A DNA stretch of 27,582 bases from WSXY01 sp038325105 (GTDB lineage: Bacteria > Actinomycetota > Coriobacteriia > Anaerosomatales > Anaerosomataceae). The position numbers and the translations under genes are program-made. Below are positions 14,342 to 22,193 of this stretch, one piece after another (position 1 is the first letter of the stretch; every line of letters starts with the position of its first letter). The stretch is taken from NCBI GenBank assembly GCA_038325105.1, contig JBBQIR010000026.1:1-27582 (forward strand). The letters run 5' to 3'. Below the pieces are notes generated by a model, which had not been told where the DNA came from, did no database searches, and was given only the letters and a program-made list of their open reading frames with translations.

Positions 14342-15120
14342 GCCATCACACGATCGACGTCGACACACTCGGCTTCAACTACCCGGACGGGACGCGCGCG
14401 CTCAACGGCGTGTCGTTCCACATCGGGCACGGTGAGTCCATTGCGCTCGTTGGCGCAAACGGCGCGGGCAAGTCGACGCTGCTCATGCACCTAAACGGGC
14501 TGCTGTCGCCTACCTCGGGTACGGTGAATATCGGCGGGACGCCGGTCACGAAGGGCACGCTGCCCGACATCCGCAAGACGGTCGGGATGGTGTTTCAGGA
14601 TCCCGACGACCAGCTCTTCATGCCGACGGTCCTCGAGGACGTCTCCTTCGGTCCCGCAAATCTCGGCCTGCCCGAGGAGGACGTCGTGCAGCGGGCGACC
14701 GATGCGCTCGAACGCGTCGCAGCGCTGCACCTCAAGGACCGCGCACCCTACCGCCTCTCGGGCGGCGAGAAGCGCGCGGTGTCGATCGCGACCGTGCTCG
14801 CGATGTACCCCGACATCCTCGTGATGGACGAGCCGAGCTCGAATCTCGATCCGAGGGCACGCCGCCGGCTCATCGAGTTGCTCGCAACGTTCGAGCACAC
14901 CAAGATCATCGCCACGCACGACCTCGACCTTGCACTCGACTTGTGCGAGCGGACGATCGTGCTTCACGAAGGGCGTGTCGTTGCCGACGGGGCGACCCGG
15001 GAGATCTTCGTCGATGATGCGCTCCTCGAGGCGAGCGCACTCGAACGGCCGGCGGGTCTGCGTCCGTGCCCGGTATGCGGCAACGCCGCCGGGGCGACCG
15101 ACGGCGTTGCGAAGAGCTGA
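14338..15120 (+). CDS. cbiO: ECF transporter ATP-binding protein CbiO/NikO
   Basis: A 260-residue ABC ATPase. ATG 14338 overlaps the cbiQ stop as ATGA. The motifs are complete: Walker A GANGAGKST, Q-loop VFQDPDDQLF (typical of ECF ATPases), signature LSGGEK, Walker B DILVMDEP and H-loop ATHD. The extra C-terminal tail includes PCPVCGNAAG, one CXXC pair that is too little for a full zinc site. As the only ATPase in the locus it would act as a homodimer. It is the last gene of nikR-cbiQ-cbiO and converges on ortB. Confidence 0.92.
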   Translation: MSHHTIDVDTLGFNYPDGTRALNGVSFHIGHGESIALVGANGAGKSTLLMHLNGLLSPTSGTVNIGGTPVTKGTLPDIRKTVGMVFQDPDDQLFMPTVLEDVSFGPANLGLPEEDVVQRATDALERVAALHLKDRAPYRLSGGEKRAVSIATVLAMYPDILVMDEPSSNLDPRARRRLIELLATFEHTKIIATHDLDLALDLCERTIVLHEGRVVADGATREIFVDDALLEASALERPAGLRPCPVCGNAAGATDGVAKS

Positions 15121-15127
15121 GTGACGA

Positions 15128-15145
15128 GCGGGTAGCGTGGCCCGC
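15128..15145. terminator. Possible bidirectional terminator hairpin between cbiO and ortB
   Basis: GCGGG-8 nt-CCCGC lies in the 39-bp gap between the convergent cbiO and ortB stops. The stem is only 5 bp and there is no T-run on either strand, so this is a weak call based mainly on its position. Confidence 0.3.
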
Positions 15146-15159
15146 AGCGTGTGCGCGTT

Positions 15160-16578
15160 CTACGTCGCTTTGAGGTCCGCGAGAATCTCCTCGACGGTCG
15201 CCGGTGAGGTATTGGTGTCGTCCGCCAGGAACATGATGTCGCTCGTTAGCGGCACGTAGCCATCGCCCGCGTGCGCGAGTGCATTCCGCACATACGAGCG
15301 ACGCATCTTGCCGAGGTCGAAGTCCTTCGCGCGAATCTGCTCGGGACGCTCGGGGATGATGATGCTCTTGCCGGGCACGTTCTCCGTCGGATCTCCCGAT
15401 CGGACCTCGACGCCGTTCTCGCGCGCGAAATTGAGCTGCGCCCAGTGGTGCTTACCGGCGCCGGTGTACTCGGTTTCCTGCACGACGACGGTTGCGTCGC
15501 TCGGTAAGTCGCGCGCGAGTGACATCGCGGCCGCCATCGCGGTGTTGCCGCTCGGGCCGCGCTCAAGACCTTCGAGCTTGGCCATCGCTTCAGTCACGTA
15601 GAAGACCTCGCCCTGGGAGACGGTGAGGTAGCGGTCCATGTAGCGGAGCGCGCGTGCAGCGTTGCGGGGCACGTCGGCGCGGTCGGGCCACGTCGCGAAT
15701 GGCACACCAAAGCCCGTGTGGCCGGTTGTGAAGCTCTTGCGGTTGAAGTCGGCATCGCTGGCCATATGGAGGCCCGAGAGGTCGACAGACGCGCTCACGA
15801 TCTCGGTGTTCGCACCGGCGCGCTTGAGGCCGCGGGCGGTGCCGGTCGTGTTGCCACCGCCCGCGTGCGTCACGACGACGTGCGTGGGAGGTGCGCCGGT
15901 GACGGCCGTCATCTCCTCGGCCAGCTCCCAGCCGAGCGTCTCGATGCCCGACACGCCGAACGCCGAGTAGAGGGATGCGGCGAGGTAGCCGGTCTCGTCG
16001 AGGAGCTCGAGCATGTGGCTGAAGAGTTCCGGACCGACCGAGAGCTGCACGACCTCGGCGCCAAACGCCTCGCAGATGCGCGACTTCTCGATGATCTCGG
16101 GCTGACCGATGTGCCGGGAATCGAACGCCTCCTGCACGATGATGCAGGCGAGGCCGGCTCGCGCGGCCTGGCTGGAGACTGCGGCACCGTAGTTGCCGGA
16201 GGTGGCGGCGATGACGCCCGCGTAGCCCTTTTCCTTCGCCACGTGGATGCTGACACTCGCGCGGCGGTCCTTGAACGAGCCGGCCATATTCGCGGCCTCG
16301 TCCTTCACGAAGAGGCGCGCGCCATAGCCCGGCTCGGAGTACGAGCGCACCAGGTCGGTGAGGTTGCGCAACTCCAGGAGAGGCGTGCGCCCGACGCCGC
16401 CTGCCCGCTGGATGCCGATGATGTCTTCGATCGAGTAGCCGTGTGCGGCCATCATGCCGTCGTAGTCGAACGCGATGGGGCTGCGCTCGAATTGCGAGTA
16501 GTCCATGCCAAGCGCGCGCTTCATGATCTCGCCCTTGCGCGCCATGATCGCTTCGGTCCGGTTGGCCACGTTACTCAC
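15160..16578 (-). CDS. ortB: 2-amino-4-oxopentanoate thiolase, PLP subunit
   Basis: A 472-residue PLP enzyme of the threonine-synthase-like fold. SFKDRRASVS holds the PLP lysine (K103). ATSGNYGAAVSSQAARAG and HAGGGNTTGTARG are the substrate- and phosphate-binding loops of this fold. OrtB with OrtA cleaves 2-amino-4-oxopentanoate with CoA to alanine and acetyl-CoA. The identification is firm because ord and ortA lie directly upstream in the clostridial order. The likely start is GTG 16578, overlapping the ortA TAA by 8 nt; a later ATG (MARKGEIM) would shorten it by 11 residues and cannot be excluded. Confidence 0.93.
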   Translation of the reverse strand: MSNVANRTEAIMARKGEIMKRALGMDYSQFERSPIAFDYDGMMAAHGYSIEDIIGIQRAGGVGRTPLLELRNLTDLVRSYSEPGYGARLFVKDEAANMAGSFKDRRASVSIHVAKEKGYAGVIAATSGNYGAAVSSQAARAGLACIIVQEAFDSRHIGQPEIIEKSRICEAFGAEVVQLSVGPELFSHMLELLDETGYLAASLYSAFGVSGIETLGWELAEEMTAVTGAPPTHVVVTHAGGGNTTGTARGLKRAGANTEIVSASVDLSGLHMASDADFNRKSFTTGHTGFGVPFATWPDRADVPRNAARALRYMDRYLTVSQGEVFYVTEAMAKLEGLERGPSGNTAMAAAMSLARDLPSDATVVVQETEYTGAGKHHWAQLNFARENGVEVRSGDPTENVPGKSIIIPERPEQIRAKDFDLGKMRRSYVRNALAHAGDGYVPLTSDIMFLADDTNTSPATVEEILADLKAT

Positions 16579-16909
16579 CGGCCTTAGGCGACGCGGTCTC
16601 GCGATACGCGGCGACGCGCGAGCGCAGGTCCTTGCCCACGTGCGTGAGCTCGGGCGCGGGCTTGCCGAATGTGTGGAAGTAGCCGGGGTTGATAGCCGAG
16701 AGCCGTCCGGCCACGGTGCGGCCGGTCATCGTTTCAACCGAGAGCTCGTCGCCGAGGCCTGCGTCGCCAAGCGCAAAGCCTTTCACCCACACCATGAGCG
16801 GCTGGGCGGCGGTGTCCTCGGGCAGGTTGGTCGAGCGATCGGCGGGCTCGAGCAAGACGCGCTCGACCTCCACCCAGTCGCCCGCGGTGCAGCGCTCGGC
16901 GTCTGTCAT
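16571..16909 (-). CDS. ortA: 2-amino-4-oxopentanoate thiolase, small subunit
   Basis: A 112-residue protein from ATG 16909; a GTG at 16918 is in frame, but it is part of the AGAGGTGA ribosome binding site, so ATG is preferred. TAGDWVEVERVLLEP, then MVWVKGFAL and GRLSAINPGYFHTFGKP are the typical OrtA segments, a small beta-rich subunit. It forms the thiolase with OrtB. Its ribosome binding site overlaps the ord stop codon and its 3' end overlaps ortB, so the three genes ord-ortA-ortB are tightly coupled. Confidence 0.92.
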   Translation of the reverse strand: MTDAERCTAGDWVEVERVLLEPADRSTNLPEDTAAQPLMVWVKGFALGDAGLGDELSVETMTGRTVAGRLSAINPGYFHTFGKPAPELTHVGKDLRSRVAAYRETASPKAGE

Positions 16910-16921
16910 GACGGTCACCTC

Positions 16922-17932
16922 TTAGAGAGTCGGGGCCCAGAAGCGGGGGATGGGCAGGTCCACTACGGTGACGATACCCGCGGGAGCGGCACTGATAAGC
17001 GGGATGTAGTTTCCAGTGCTCGCGTACGTGCCCTTGCCGCCGGGGATCTCGGGAGCGGTGGACATGTTCACCATCGGGTCGCCGATGACCTTGATGTAGT
17101 CGCCTGTGTTAATGCCCTCCATCTCGGGGTGGATCTGCTGTGGGTGGATGAGCTCGATCTTGAGCTCGTCACCAACGTAGCCGCGACCGATCTGCTTGCA
17201 GCCGGCGACGTCGCCCGCCTTCACTGTAACGTGTGGCGTGGAACGCTCGACGGTCGTCACGATGGGCTCGCGCGTCTCCTCGACGCGGTCGAACTTCCAG
17301 CCGAGCGCCCGGCCGATGAGGTGGATCGACTCGGGGAAGCCGATGTGACCCACGATCGAGCCGTCGGCAACGCCCGCTTCGAACTCGGCAACGGTCGTGC
17401 CCACGCCCTGGGTCTTCATGACGGTCGGGCCGAAGGGCGACAGATCGTTCACGCGCTGGGCCTCGATGCGGTCCACGCGCAGGTTGATCGACGTCCACAT
17501 GACGATGAGCGCGTCGAGGATGAAGCCGGGGTTGATGCCGGTGCCGAGGATCGAGACGTTGTGCTCTTTGGCGAGCGCGTCGAAGCGCTCGGCCCACGCG
17601 GGATCGCTTGCCCACGGGTAGGCGAGCTTCTCGGCGATGGAGATAACGTTGCAGCCCGCCTTCACGCACGGCTCGACCTGCTCGGTAATCTCGTGGAGGA
17701 AGCTCTGCGTGCAGATGCAGACGACGTCGGGCTTCATGGCAAGCACGGAAACGAAGTCAGTGGTCATCTTCACGTCGCACGCCCGGCCGAGCAGCTCGCC
17801 AACGGCCTTACCTTCCTTCGCGGGATTCGTGACGATAACGCCGAGCAGCTCGACGTCCTTCGGCCGGTCCAGGAGGAAGCTCAAGAGCCCCTGACCCATC
17901 ATGCCGGTACCCCATACAGCAACCTTGATCAT
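16922..17932 (-). CDS. ord: 2,4-diaminopentanoate dehydrogenase
   Basis: A 336-residue NAD(P)-dependent dehydrogenase with an N-terminal Rossmann motif VAVWGTGMMGQG (about 4-15). ILGTGINPGFILDALIV and VNDLSPFGPTVMKTQGVG are typical of Ord and the related dihydrodipicolinate-reductase-like enzymes. It oxidatively deaminates (2R,4S)-2,4-diaminopentanoate to 2-amino-4-oxopentanoate, releasing ammonia. Start ATG 17932 follows AGGAGG; a longer frame to 17983 runs into the promoter region. It is the first gene of ord-ortA-ortB, and its promoter shares the TTGCATG-N12-TTCTGCATA pair with oraS. Confidence 0.92.
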   Translation of the reverse strand: MIKVAVWGTGMMGQGLLSFLLDRPKDVELLGVIVTNPAKEGKAVGELLGRACDVKMTTDFVSVLAMKPDVVCICTQSFLHEITEQVEPCVKAGCNVISIAEKLAYPWASDPAWAERFDALAKEHNVSILGTGINPGFILDALIVMWTSINLRVDRIEAQRVNDLSPFGPTVMKTQGVGTTVAEFEAGVADGSIVGHIGFPESIHLIGRALGWKFDRVEETREPIVTTVERSTPHVTVKAGDVAGCKQIGRGYVGDELKIELIHPQQIHPEMEGINTGDYIKVIGDPMVNMSTAPEIPGGKGTYASTGNYIPLISAAPAGIVTVVDLPIPRFWAPTL

Positions 17933-17959
17933 TCGAGATCCTCCTCGGGTGAATGCGGA

Positions 17960-17997
17960 TATGCAGAAGCGCACGGTATCCATGCAACCATACCGTG
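17960..17997 (-). promoter_or_regulatory. ord promoter/operator region
   Basis: On the minus strand TTGCATG (17987-17981) and TTCTGCATA (17968-17960) are 12 nt apart, exactly as ahead of oraS, about 27 nt before the ord ATG. Perfect inverted repeat arms CACGGTAT (17972-17979) and ATACCGTG (17990-17997) flank the TTGCATG box with a 10-nt centre. The arms differ in sequence from those at oraS, but in both cases the -35-like box sits between them. Confidence 0.6.
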
Positions 17998-18038
17998 ATG
18001 GGCGCGCTTTTCAAGTAGCGGGAGAAAGTTGGGTGCTA

Positions 18039-18581
18039 CTAACGCGCGGCGGCGAGCCAGGCCTCGTACGCGCGATCGTCGAACAGCACGACGTGAATCT
18101 CGCGGACCCTGCGTCCACTGCGCAGGCCGTCGCGCAAGGTATGCAATGCTACATGGGCGGCTGCGAGCATCGGGTAGCCGTAGATGCCGGTTGAGATGCT
18201 GGGGAATGCAATCGACTGGAGACCGAGGCTCTCGGCGAGCGTCACGGAGTTGCGATATGCAGCGGCGAGGGCCTCGGATTCACCCTGTTGCCCGCCATGC
18301 CACACGGGGCCGAGCGCGTGGATCACGTACCGCGCCTTCAGGTTTCCGGCGACGGTAGCGACGACCTCACCTGGCACGAGCGGTCCCCGGTCTGCCATGA
18401 CGCGGCGGGCATCCTCGGTTAGGGTGGGGCCGGCGGCCGCATGAATCGCGCCGCACACGCCGCCACCCGGTCGTAGGCTGGCGTTCGTCGCGTTCACGAT
18501 AGCGTCGACGCGCTCGGCCGTGATGTCACCGCGGACGAGGCGGATCACGCCGCTGCCGATGCGTATCTCTTCAGGAATCAT
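18039..18581 (-). CDS. Macrodomain protein (ADP-ribose/O-acetyl-ADP-ribose hydrolase type)
   Basis: A 180-residue single macrodomain. IRLVRGDITAERVDAIVNAT followed by NASLRPGGGVCGAIH is the ribose-binding region of the MacroD/YmdB class, and SISTGIYGYP is the phosphate loop. Such proteins remove O-acetyl groups from O-acetyl-ADP-ribose or remove ADP-ribose from proteins; the substrate here is not known. ATG 18581 lies 7 nt after a TACAAT -10 element, so the message may be leaderless. It is divergent from the membrane protein gene that follows. Confidence 0.92.
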   Translation of the reverse strand: MIPEEIRIGSGVIRLVRGDITAERVDAIVNATNASLRPGGGVCGAIHAAAGPTLTEDARRVMADRGPLVPGEVVATVAGNLKARYVIHALGPVWHGGQQGESEALAAAYRNSVTLAESLGLQSIAFPSISTGIYGYPMLAAAHVALHTLRDGLRSGRRVREIHVVLFDDRAYEAWLAAAR

Positions 18582-18587
18582 AATCCT

Positions 18588-18617
18588 ATTGTAGCGCGCT
18601 TCGACCCTCCGTACACT
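18588..18617. promoter_or_regulatory. Overlapping divergent promoters for the macrodomain and membrane-protein genes
   Basis: Plus strand: TTGTAG (18589-18594), 17 nt, TACACT (18612-18617), about 24 nt ahead of the start at 18641. Minus strand: TACAAT (18593-18588) places the transcription start at the ATG of the macrodomain gene (18581). The -10 of one promoter overlaps the -35 of the other, so the two cannot be occupied together. The minus-strand -35 is poor. Confidence 0.5.
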
Positions 18618-18640
18618 GACCTCGGGGAAGGGAGTGCGAC

Positions 18641-19524
18641 ATGTCCGAAGTCAGACCCGAGAGCAGTGCGGTACCACAGGCCGAGCAGGCGGAGGACCGC
18701 GTCGAGGGCGTCATCACGTGGGACGCACGGATGTCCATCCTGACGAACCGCTTCATGTGGTGGGACATGGTGCGGGTGACGGTTCTCTCGGCGCTCATCA
18801 TGTGGCTGATGGTGCTCGTGATGGGGTTGCTCTTCGAAGGCGAGGCCGTCGTTCTGCCGCCGGCATTCGTCGCGCTCACTGCGGGGATACTCATCGTGCT
18901 CTTCGTGATCGCCAGCCTGGTGCTCGGGAATCACATCAACCTGTGGTTCGGCGTGGGTCCCGAAGGCGTCGCCTGGGCATCGGGGAAGCGCGAGCAGCGC
19001 ATCAACCGGGGAACGGCGATCATCGGGCTGCTCGCGGGAAGCGCGTCAACGGCGGGCGCGGGCCTGCTCGCGACCGCGATCGTGGAAGAAGGCGTCGTGC
19101 GCGGCGCTGCGGAGCGCGCGCTTCTCCCGCCGAAGGTTCGTCGCCCCCGGTGGCAGTACGCTGCTTGGGTGCTCGTGCCTGTGATCGCGGCGATTCTCGT
19201 GACCGCGTGGTCCGATAGCGTGTACGAGGACGGCATCCGGCTCATCGCAGTGTCGGCGGTGGCGATCGCGGTCGCGGGGCTCATCGGGGGGCTCTTCCGG
19301 CGCGTCGCTGCGGGCATCGGGCTGCTGACGACCGGCTACGTGTCGGCGCTCGTTATCGGCCTCGGTCTGTGGCCCTGGCCGAGCAGCTGTCGCCGGATAT
19401 CGTCATGCACCGCTGGGAGTACGACACGGGAGGCCTCGCGATCACCGCTGCGGGTCTGGCGGTCCTTCTCGGCCTCGGTCTGTGGCGGCTTCTTGGCCCG
19501 GGAGTGAAGGCGACGAAGGGGTAG
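18641..19524 (+). pseudogene. Hypothetical multi-pass membrane protein, frameshifted near the 3' end
   Basis: ATG 18641 follows GGGAAGGGAG. The frame encodes an acidic N-terminal tail, membrane segments near residues 45-65 and 72-97, a soluble loop (VGPEGVAWASGKREQRIN), more small-residue hydrophobic stretches and the segment TTGYVSALVIGLG. It then degenerates into a Ser/Arg-rich tail that runs to 19507. In another frame, from about 19369, the coherent sequence VALAEQLSPDIVMHRWEYD leads into a further membrane segment (ITAAGLAVLLGLGLWRLLG) ending at TAG 19522-19524. One missing base, or two extra, within the first copy of an 18-bp repeat explains this. I do not recognise the family. The shift may be real or an assembly error. 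Confidence 0.65.
19356..19486 (+). repeat. 18-bp exact direct repeat spanning the frameshift
   Basis: TCGGCCTCGGTCTGTGGC occurs at 19356-19373 and again at 19469-19486, 113 bp apart. Each copy reads GLGLW in the frame used there, and 113 is not a multiple of three. The frame change maps to the first copy, so the repeat may be tied to the event, by slippage, conversion or misassembly. Confidence 0.85.
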
Positions 19525-19530
19525 CGCCGG

Positions 19531-19935
19531 CTACGCGATCCACACGACGTTCACGTCGGCTTCTGCCGCGACTGAGCGGAGTCTCGCGTCAGCGGTGACA
19601 AGCGGGAGCCCCTCTCGGATAGCCAGCGCGAGATACACGCAGTCATGAATCGGGTGTCCGAGCGTCAGGCCAAGCCGGAACGCGTCGTCGACAAGGTCCG
19701 GTAGCCCGATGACGCGCGCCTCGATCGACTCGAGTGTGTCGAGCGCGAGTGAGACTTCACCGCTGGAGTGACGTTCGTAGCGGTGCTTCTTCCACAGCGC
19801 GTTCGCACACTCGAGGTACGCGTGATCGGGCAGTACACAGTCCAGAGCCCGGAATGCCTGCGCGGCGGCCGGTGCGCCTGTTTCGCTGATGACCAGTTTG
19901 ACGAGGACGCTGGCGTCAAACACCGCCTCGCTCAT
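19531..19935 (-). CDS. VapC-type PIN-domain ribonuclease toxin
   Basis: A 134-residue PIN-domain protein. The acidic catalytic residues are all present: D7 (AVFDASVLVKL), E42 (LECANALWKK), D98 (HPIHDCVYLALA) and D116 (TADARLR). It is a likely RNase toxin; the RNA target (often tRNA or rRNA in this family) cannot be read from the sequence. ATG 19935 overlaps the antitoxin stop as ATGA, the usual antitoxin-first order. It ends 6 nt from the convergent membrane-protein gene. Confidence 0.9.
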   Translation of the reverse strand: MSEAVFDASVLVKLVISETGAPAAAQAFRALDCVLPDHAYLECANALWKKHRYERHSSGEVSLALDTLESIEARVIGLPDLVDDAFRLGLTLGHPIHDCVYLALAIREGLPLVTADARLRSVAAEADVNVVWIA

Positions 19936-20162
19936 CGCGCGTCCCGATCGTCCCTGATGTCCTGCGTCGAGTCACGGGAACTCGCTGGGAGCTGAGCCCG
20001 AACCTTCTCAAGGAGGGCGATCGACTCGGCCTTGTTGAGTCGGACCGAGCGCTTGAGCGTGTCGTGGATCTCGGCCTGAAGCGAGCGTCCGTGTTCCTCG
20101 GCACGCCGCCTGAGCTGCTCGAGGACGTGCGAATCGATGTTTCGCAGCAGGAAATCGGTCAT
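19932..20162 (-). CDS. VapB/FitA-type ribbon-helix-helix antitoxin
   Basis: A 76-residue protein from ATG 20162, with GAAGGTG upstream. FLLRNIDSHVLEQLRRRAEE then GRSLQAEIHDTLKRSV is the FitA-like ribbon-helix-helix domain (about 3-45), and the rest is a charged tail expected to wrap the PIN toxin. It is coupled to the toxin by a 4-nt overlap. A repeat at 20190-20207, just upstream, is a plausible binding site for autoregulation. Confidence 0.88.
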   Translation of the reverse strand: MTDFLLRNIDSHVLEQLRRRAEEHGRSLQAEIHDTLKRSVRLNKAESIALLEKVRAQLPASSRDSTQDIRDDRDAR

Positions 20163-20189
20163 GAGAGGCACCTTCACGTGTCGCCGGTG

Positions 20190-20207
20190 TGATACCGGTA
20201 TGATACC
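20190..20207 (-). promoter_or_regulatory. Candidate VapB/FitA operator
   Basis: TGATACC is repeated at 20190-20196 and 20201-20207 (11-bp spacing), enclosing the perfect palindrome ATACCGGTAT (20192-20201). It lies 28 nt upstream of the antitoxin start, in the divergent region shared with serS. Confidence 0.55.
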
Positions 20208-20255
20208 ACCCATGTTCCACCTCCCAACATGCTCCGCCGCTGCGCTCTCCTCGGC

Positions 20256-20261
20256 TATACT
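20256..20261 (+). promoter_or_regulatory. Probable -10 element of serS
   Basis: TATACT lies 50 nt ahead of the serS start, giving a leader of about 44 nt. No good -35 was found 17 nt upstream. GGAGG near 20301 is the ribosome binding site. Confidence 0.4.
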
Positions 20262-20311
20262 GCCAGCAAGCACGGAACGGAACCTGAACGCCCTCTGACC
20301 GGAGGCCTACC

Positions 20312-21592
20312 ATGCTCGATGCACGCTTCGTCCGAGAGAACATCGATCTTGTCCGCGCTGCCGTGGCGAACCGCCAGGGAACGTGGGACTTCGACTGCTT
20401 CCTGGAGCTCGACGAGGAGCGCCGCCGACTCATCGGCGAGGTCGAGTCCCGTCAGGCACGGCGCAACGAGGCATCGAAGGAGATCGGCGCGCTCATGAAG
20501 ATCGGCGACCGCGAGGCAGCCGAGTCGCGCAAGGAGCAGGTGCGCACCATCAACGACGAGATCGCTGCCGACGAAGCTCACCTCGAACAAGTCGACCTCG
20601 ACGTGCGCGACATGTTGCTGCGCATCCCGAACATCCCGGACGCGAGCGTGCCGATCGGACTGAACGAAGACGCCAACGTCGAGGTTCGCCGATGGGGAAC
20701 GCCGCGAGAGTTCGACTTCGAGCCGGTTCCGCACTGGGACCTCGGCCCCGCCCTCGGTGTCATCGACTTCGACCGCGGAGTGAAGCTCGCGAAGTCGCGC
20801 TTCGTCGTCCTCGGCAAGGACGGCGCGCGGCTCAACCGGGCGCTCATCAACTTCATGCTCGACACTCACGGCGCGCGCGGCTACACCGAGTGGTCGGTGC
20901 CTGCGATGGCGAACGCCGAGAGCCTCACCGGAACAGGTCAGCTCCCGAAGTTCGAGGATGACCTCTTCAAGACCGTCGACGGCCTCTATCTCATCCCGAC
21001 AGCCGAGGTGCAACTCACGAACCTCCATCGCGACGAGGTGCTCGACGCCGCGGACCTGCCGCTGCACTACTGCGCGTACACGCCGTGCTTCCGCGAAGAG
21101 GCGGGCAGCGCCGGACGGGACACTCGCGGCATGATACGGGTGCACCAGTTCGACAAGGTCGAGATGGTGAAGTTCTCGGCCCCCGAGACGAGTTTTGATG
21201 AACTCGAATCGATGGCTGCCGATGCCGGAAACATACTGGAACTCCTCGGCCTGCCGTACCGCGTGATTACGCTCTGCACGGGCGATATGGGCTTTGGCGC
21301 CGCCAAGACCTACGACCTCGAGGTCTGGTTGCCGAGCTACGGCGCGTATAAGGAGATATCGTCCTGCAGCAACTGCACGGACTTCCAGGCACGGCGCGCG
21401 GGCATCAAGTACCGCGGTGGCGACTTCAAGGGCAGCCGCTTCGTGCACACGCTCAACGGCAGCGGGCTTGCCGTGGGTCGCACACTTGTGGCCGTGCTCG
21501 AGAACTACCAACAGGCGGACGGTAGCGTCGTGGTGCCCGAGGTGCTGCGCCCCTACATGGGCGGCCAGGAACTCATCCCGTCGCTCGGCTAG
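20312..21592 (+). CDS. serS: Seryl-tRNA synthetase
   Basis: A 426-residue class II aminoacyl-tRNA synthetase of normal length, charging tRNA-Ser in the cytoplasm. The N-terminal helical hairpin that reads the long variable arm of tRNA-Ser covers about residues 1-105. In the catalytic core, TGQLPKFEDDLF, motif 2 (FREEAGSAGRDTRGMIRVHQ), EISSCSNCTDFQARR and motif 3 (NGSGLAVGRTLVAVLENYQ) are all intact. ATG 20312 follows GGAGG. It is the single clear housekeeping gene of the window and is unlinked in function to its neighbours. Confidence 0.97.
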   Translation: MLDARFVRENIDLVRAAVANRQGTWDFDCFLELDEERRRLIGEVESRQARRNEASKEIGALMKIGDREAAESRKEQVRTINDEIAADEAHLEQVDLDVRDMLLRIPNIPDASVPIGLNEDANVEVRRWGTPREFDFEPVPHWDLGPALGVIDFDRGVKLAKSRFVVLGKDGARLNRALINFMLDTHGARGYTEWSVPAMANAESLTGTGQLPKFEDDLFKTVDGLYLIPTAEVQLTNLHRDEVLDAADLPLHYCAYTPCFREEAGSAGRDTRGMIRVHQFDKVEMVKFSAPETSFDELESMAADAGNILELLGLPYRVITLCTGDMGFGAAKTYDLEVWLPSYGAYKEISSCSNCTDFQARRAGIKYRGGDFKGSRFVHTLNGSGLAVGRTLVAVLENYQQADGSVVVPEVLRPYMGGQELIPSLG

Positions 21593-21608
21593 CAGCCGGA
21601 GCGGGACC

Positions 21609-22100
21609 TCAGTGGTGTCGGCTCGCGATTTCCTCGGCAGCCATGGCTACGGCTGACTCAGGTGTTGTGGCGTCGAGGAGCCGACCCGGCCCCGAGGCTC
21701 GCATGGCTGCTCCGGGGTCCCAGCCGAGTACGATCACGGTCTTAGTGCTCTTGAGCGCGAGTGCGACTTCCGAGAGTGTGCCTGAACCGCCCGGCAGGGC
21801 GATGACAACGTCACTCGACAGCACGTTGATCACGTTGCGGGCGTCGCCCATGCCGGTTCTGATCGCGATATCGAGGTAGCGGCTTGCCTCGTCGGTGTTC
21901 TCGTCCTTCAGGATGCCGATCACAAGTCCGCCGGCCTCGCTGGCGCCCTGAGAAGCCGCGTCCATCACCCCGCACGCGCTGCCGCCGGTGAGGAGCGTCC
22001 AGCCCCGCTCGGCCACGAGTGTCCCAACCCGGTACGCGATCGCGCGGGCGTTCGCGTCAAGCGTGCGTCCCGCTCCCATGACACCTATGACTGTGCGCAT
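21609..22100 (-). CDS. LOG/SLOG-fold protein (TIGR00725-like)
   Basis: A 163-residue Rossmann-like protein. IGVMGAGRTLD opens the fold, LLTGGSACGVMDAASQGASE is the nucleotide loop and ALPGGSGTLSEVALAL is the PGGxGTxxE signature of the LOG/lysine-decarboxylase-like family. LOG enzymes cleave nucleoside monophosphates to the base and ribose phosphate; the TIGR00725 branch is uncharacterised. The start is taken as ATG 22100 with GGGGGTGG upstream; an ATG at 22121 would add seven residues. It is divergent from the membrane/SLATT pair, and SLOG-fold proteins are known partners of SLATT proteins, so a link is possible but unproven. Confidence 0.85.
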   Translation of the reverse strand: MRTVIGVMGAGRTLDANARAIAYRVGTLVAERGWTLLTGGSACGVMDAASQGASEAGGLVIGILKDENTDEASRYLDIAIRTGMGDARNVINVLSSDVVIALPGGSGTLSEVALALKSTKTVIVLGWDPGAAMRASGPGRLLDATTPESAVAMAAEEIASRHH

Positions 22101-22193
22101 TCCGCCACCCCCTGCGTCCATCGTACTGCGGGCTCAGGTGGGGTGCCAACCGGTGCTCGAAGCGTGAGTGCGTAAGCCATCTTGACCGACATT

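Noticed and set aside
21587..21600. CGGCT-AGC-AGCCG hairpin at the serS stop as a terminator
   Set aside because: Only 5 bp, overlaps the stop codon and has no T-run; not distinguishable from chance.
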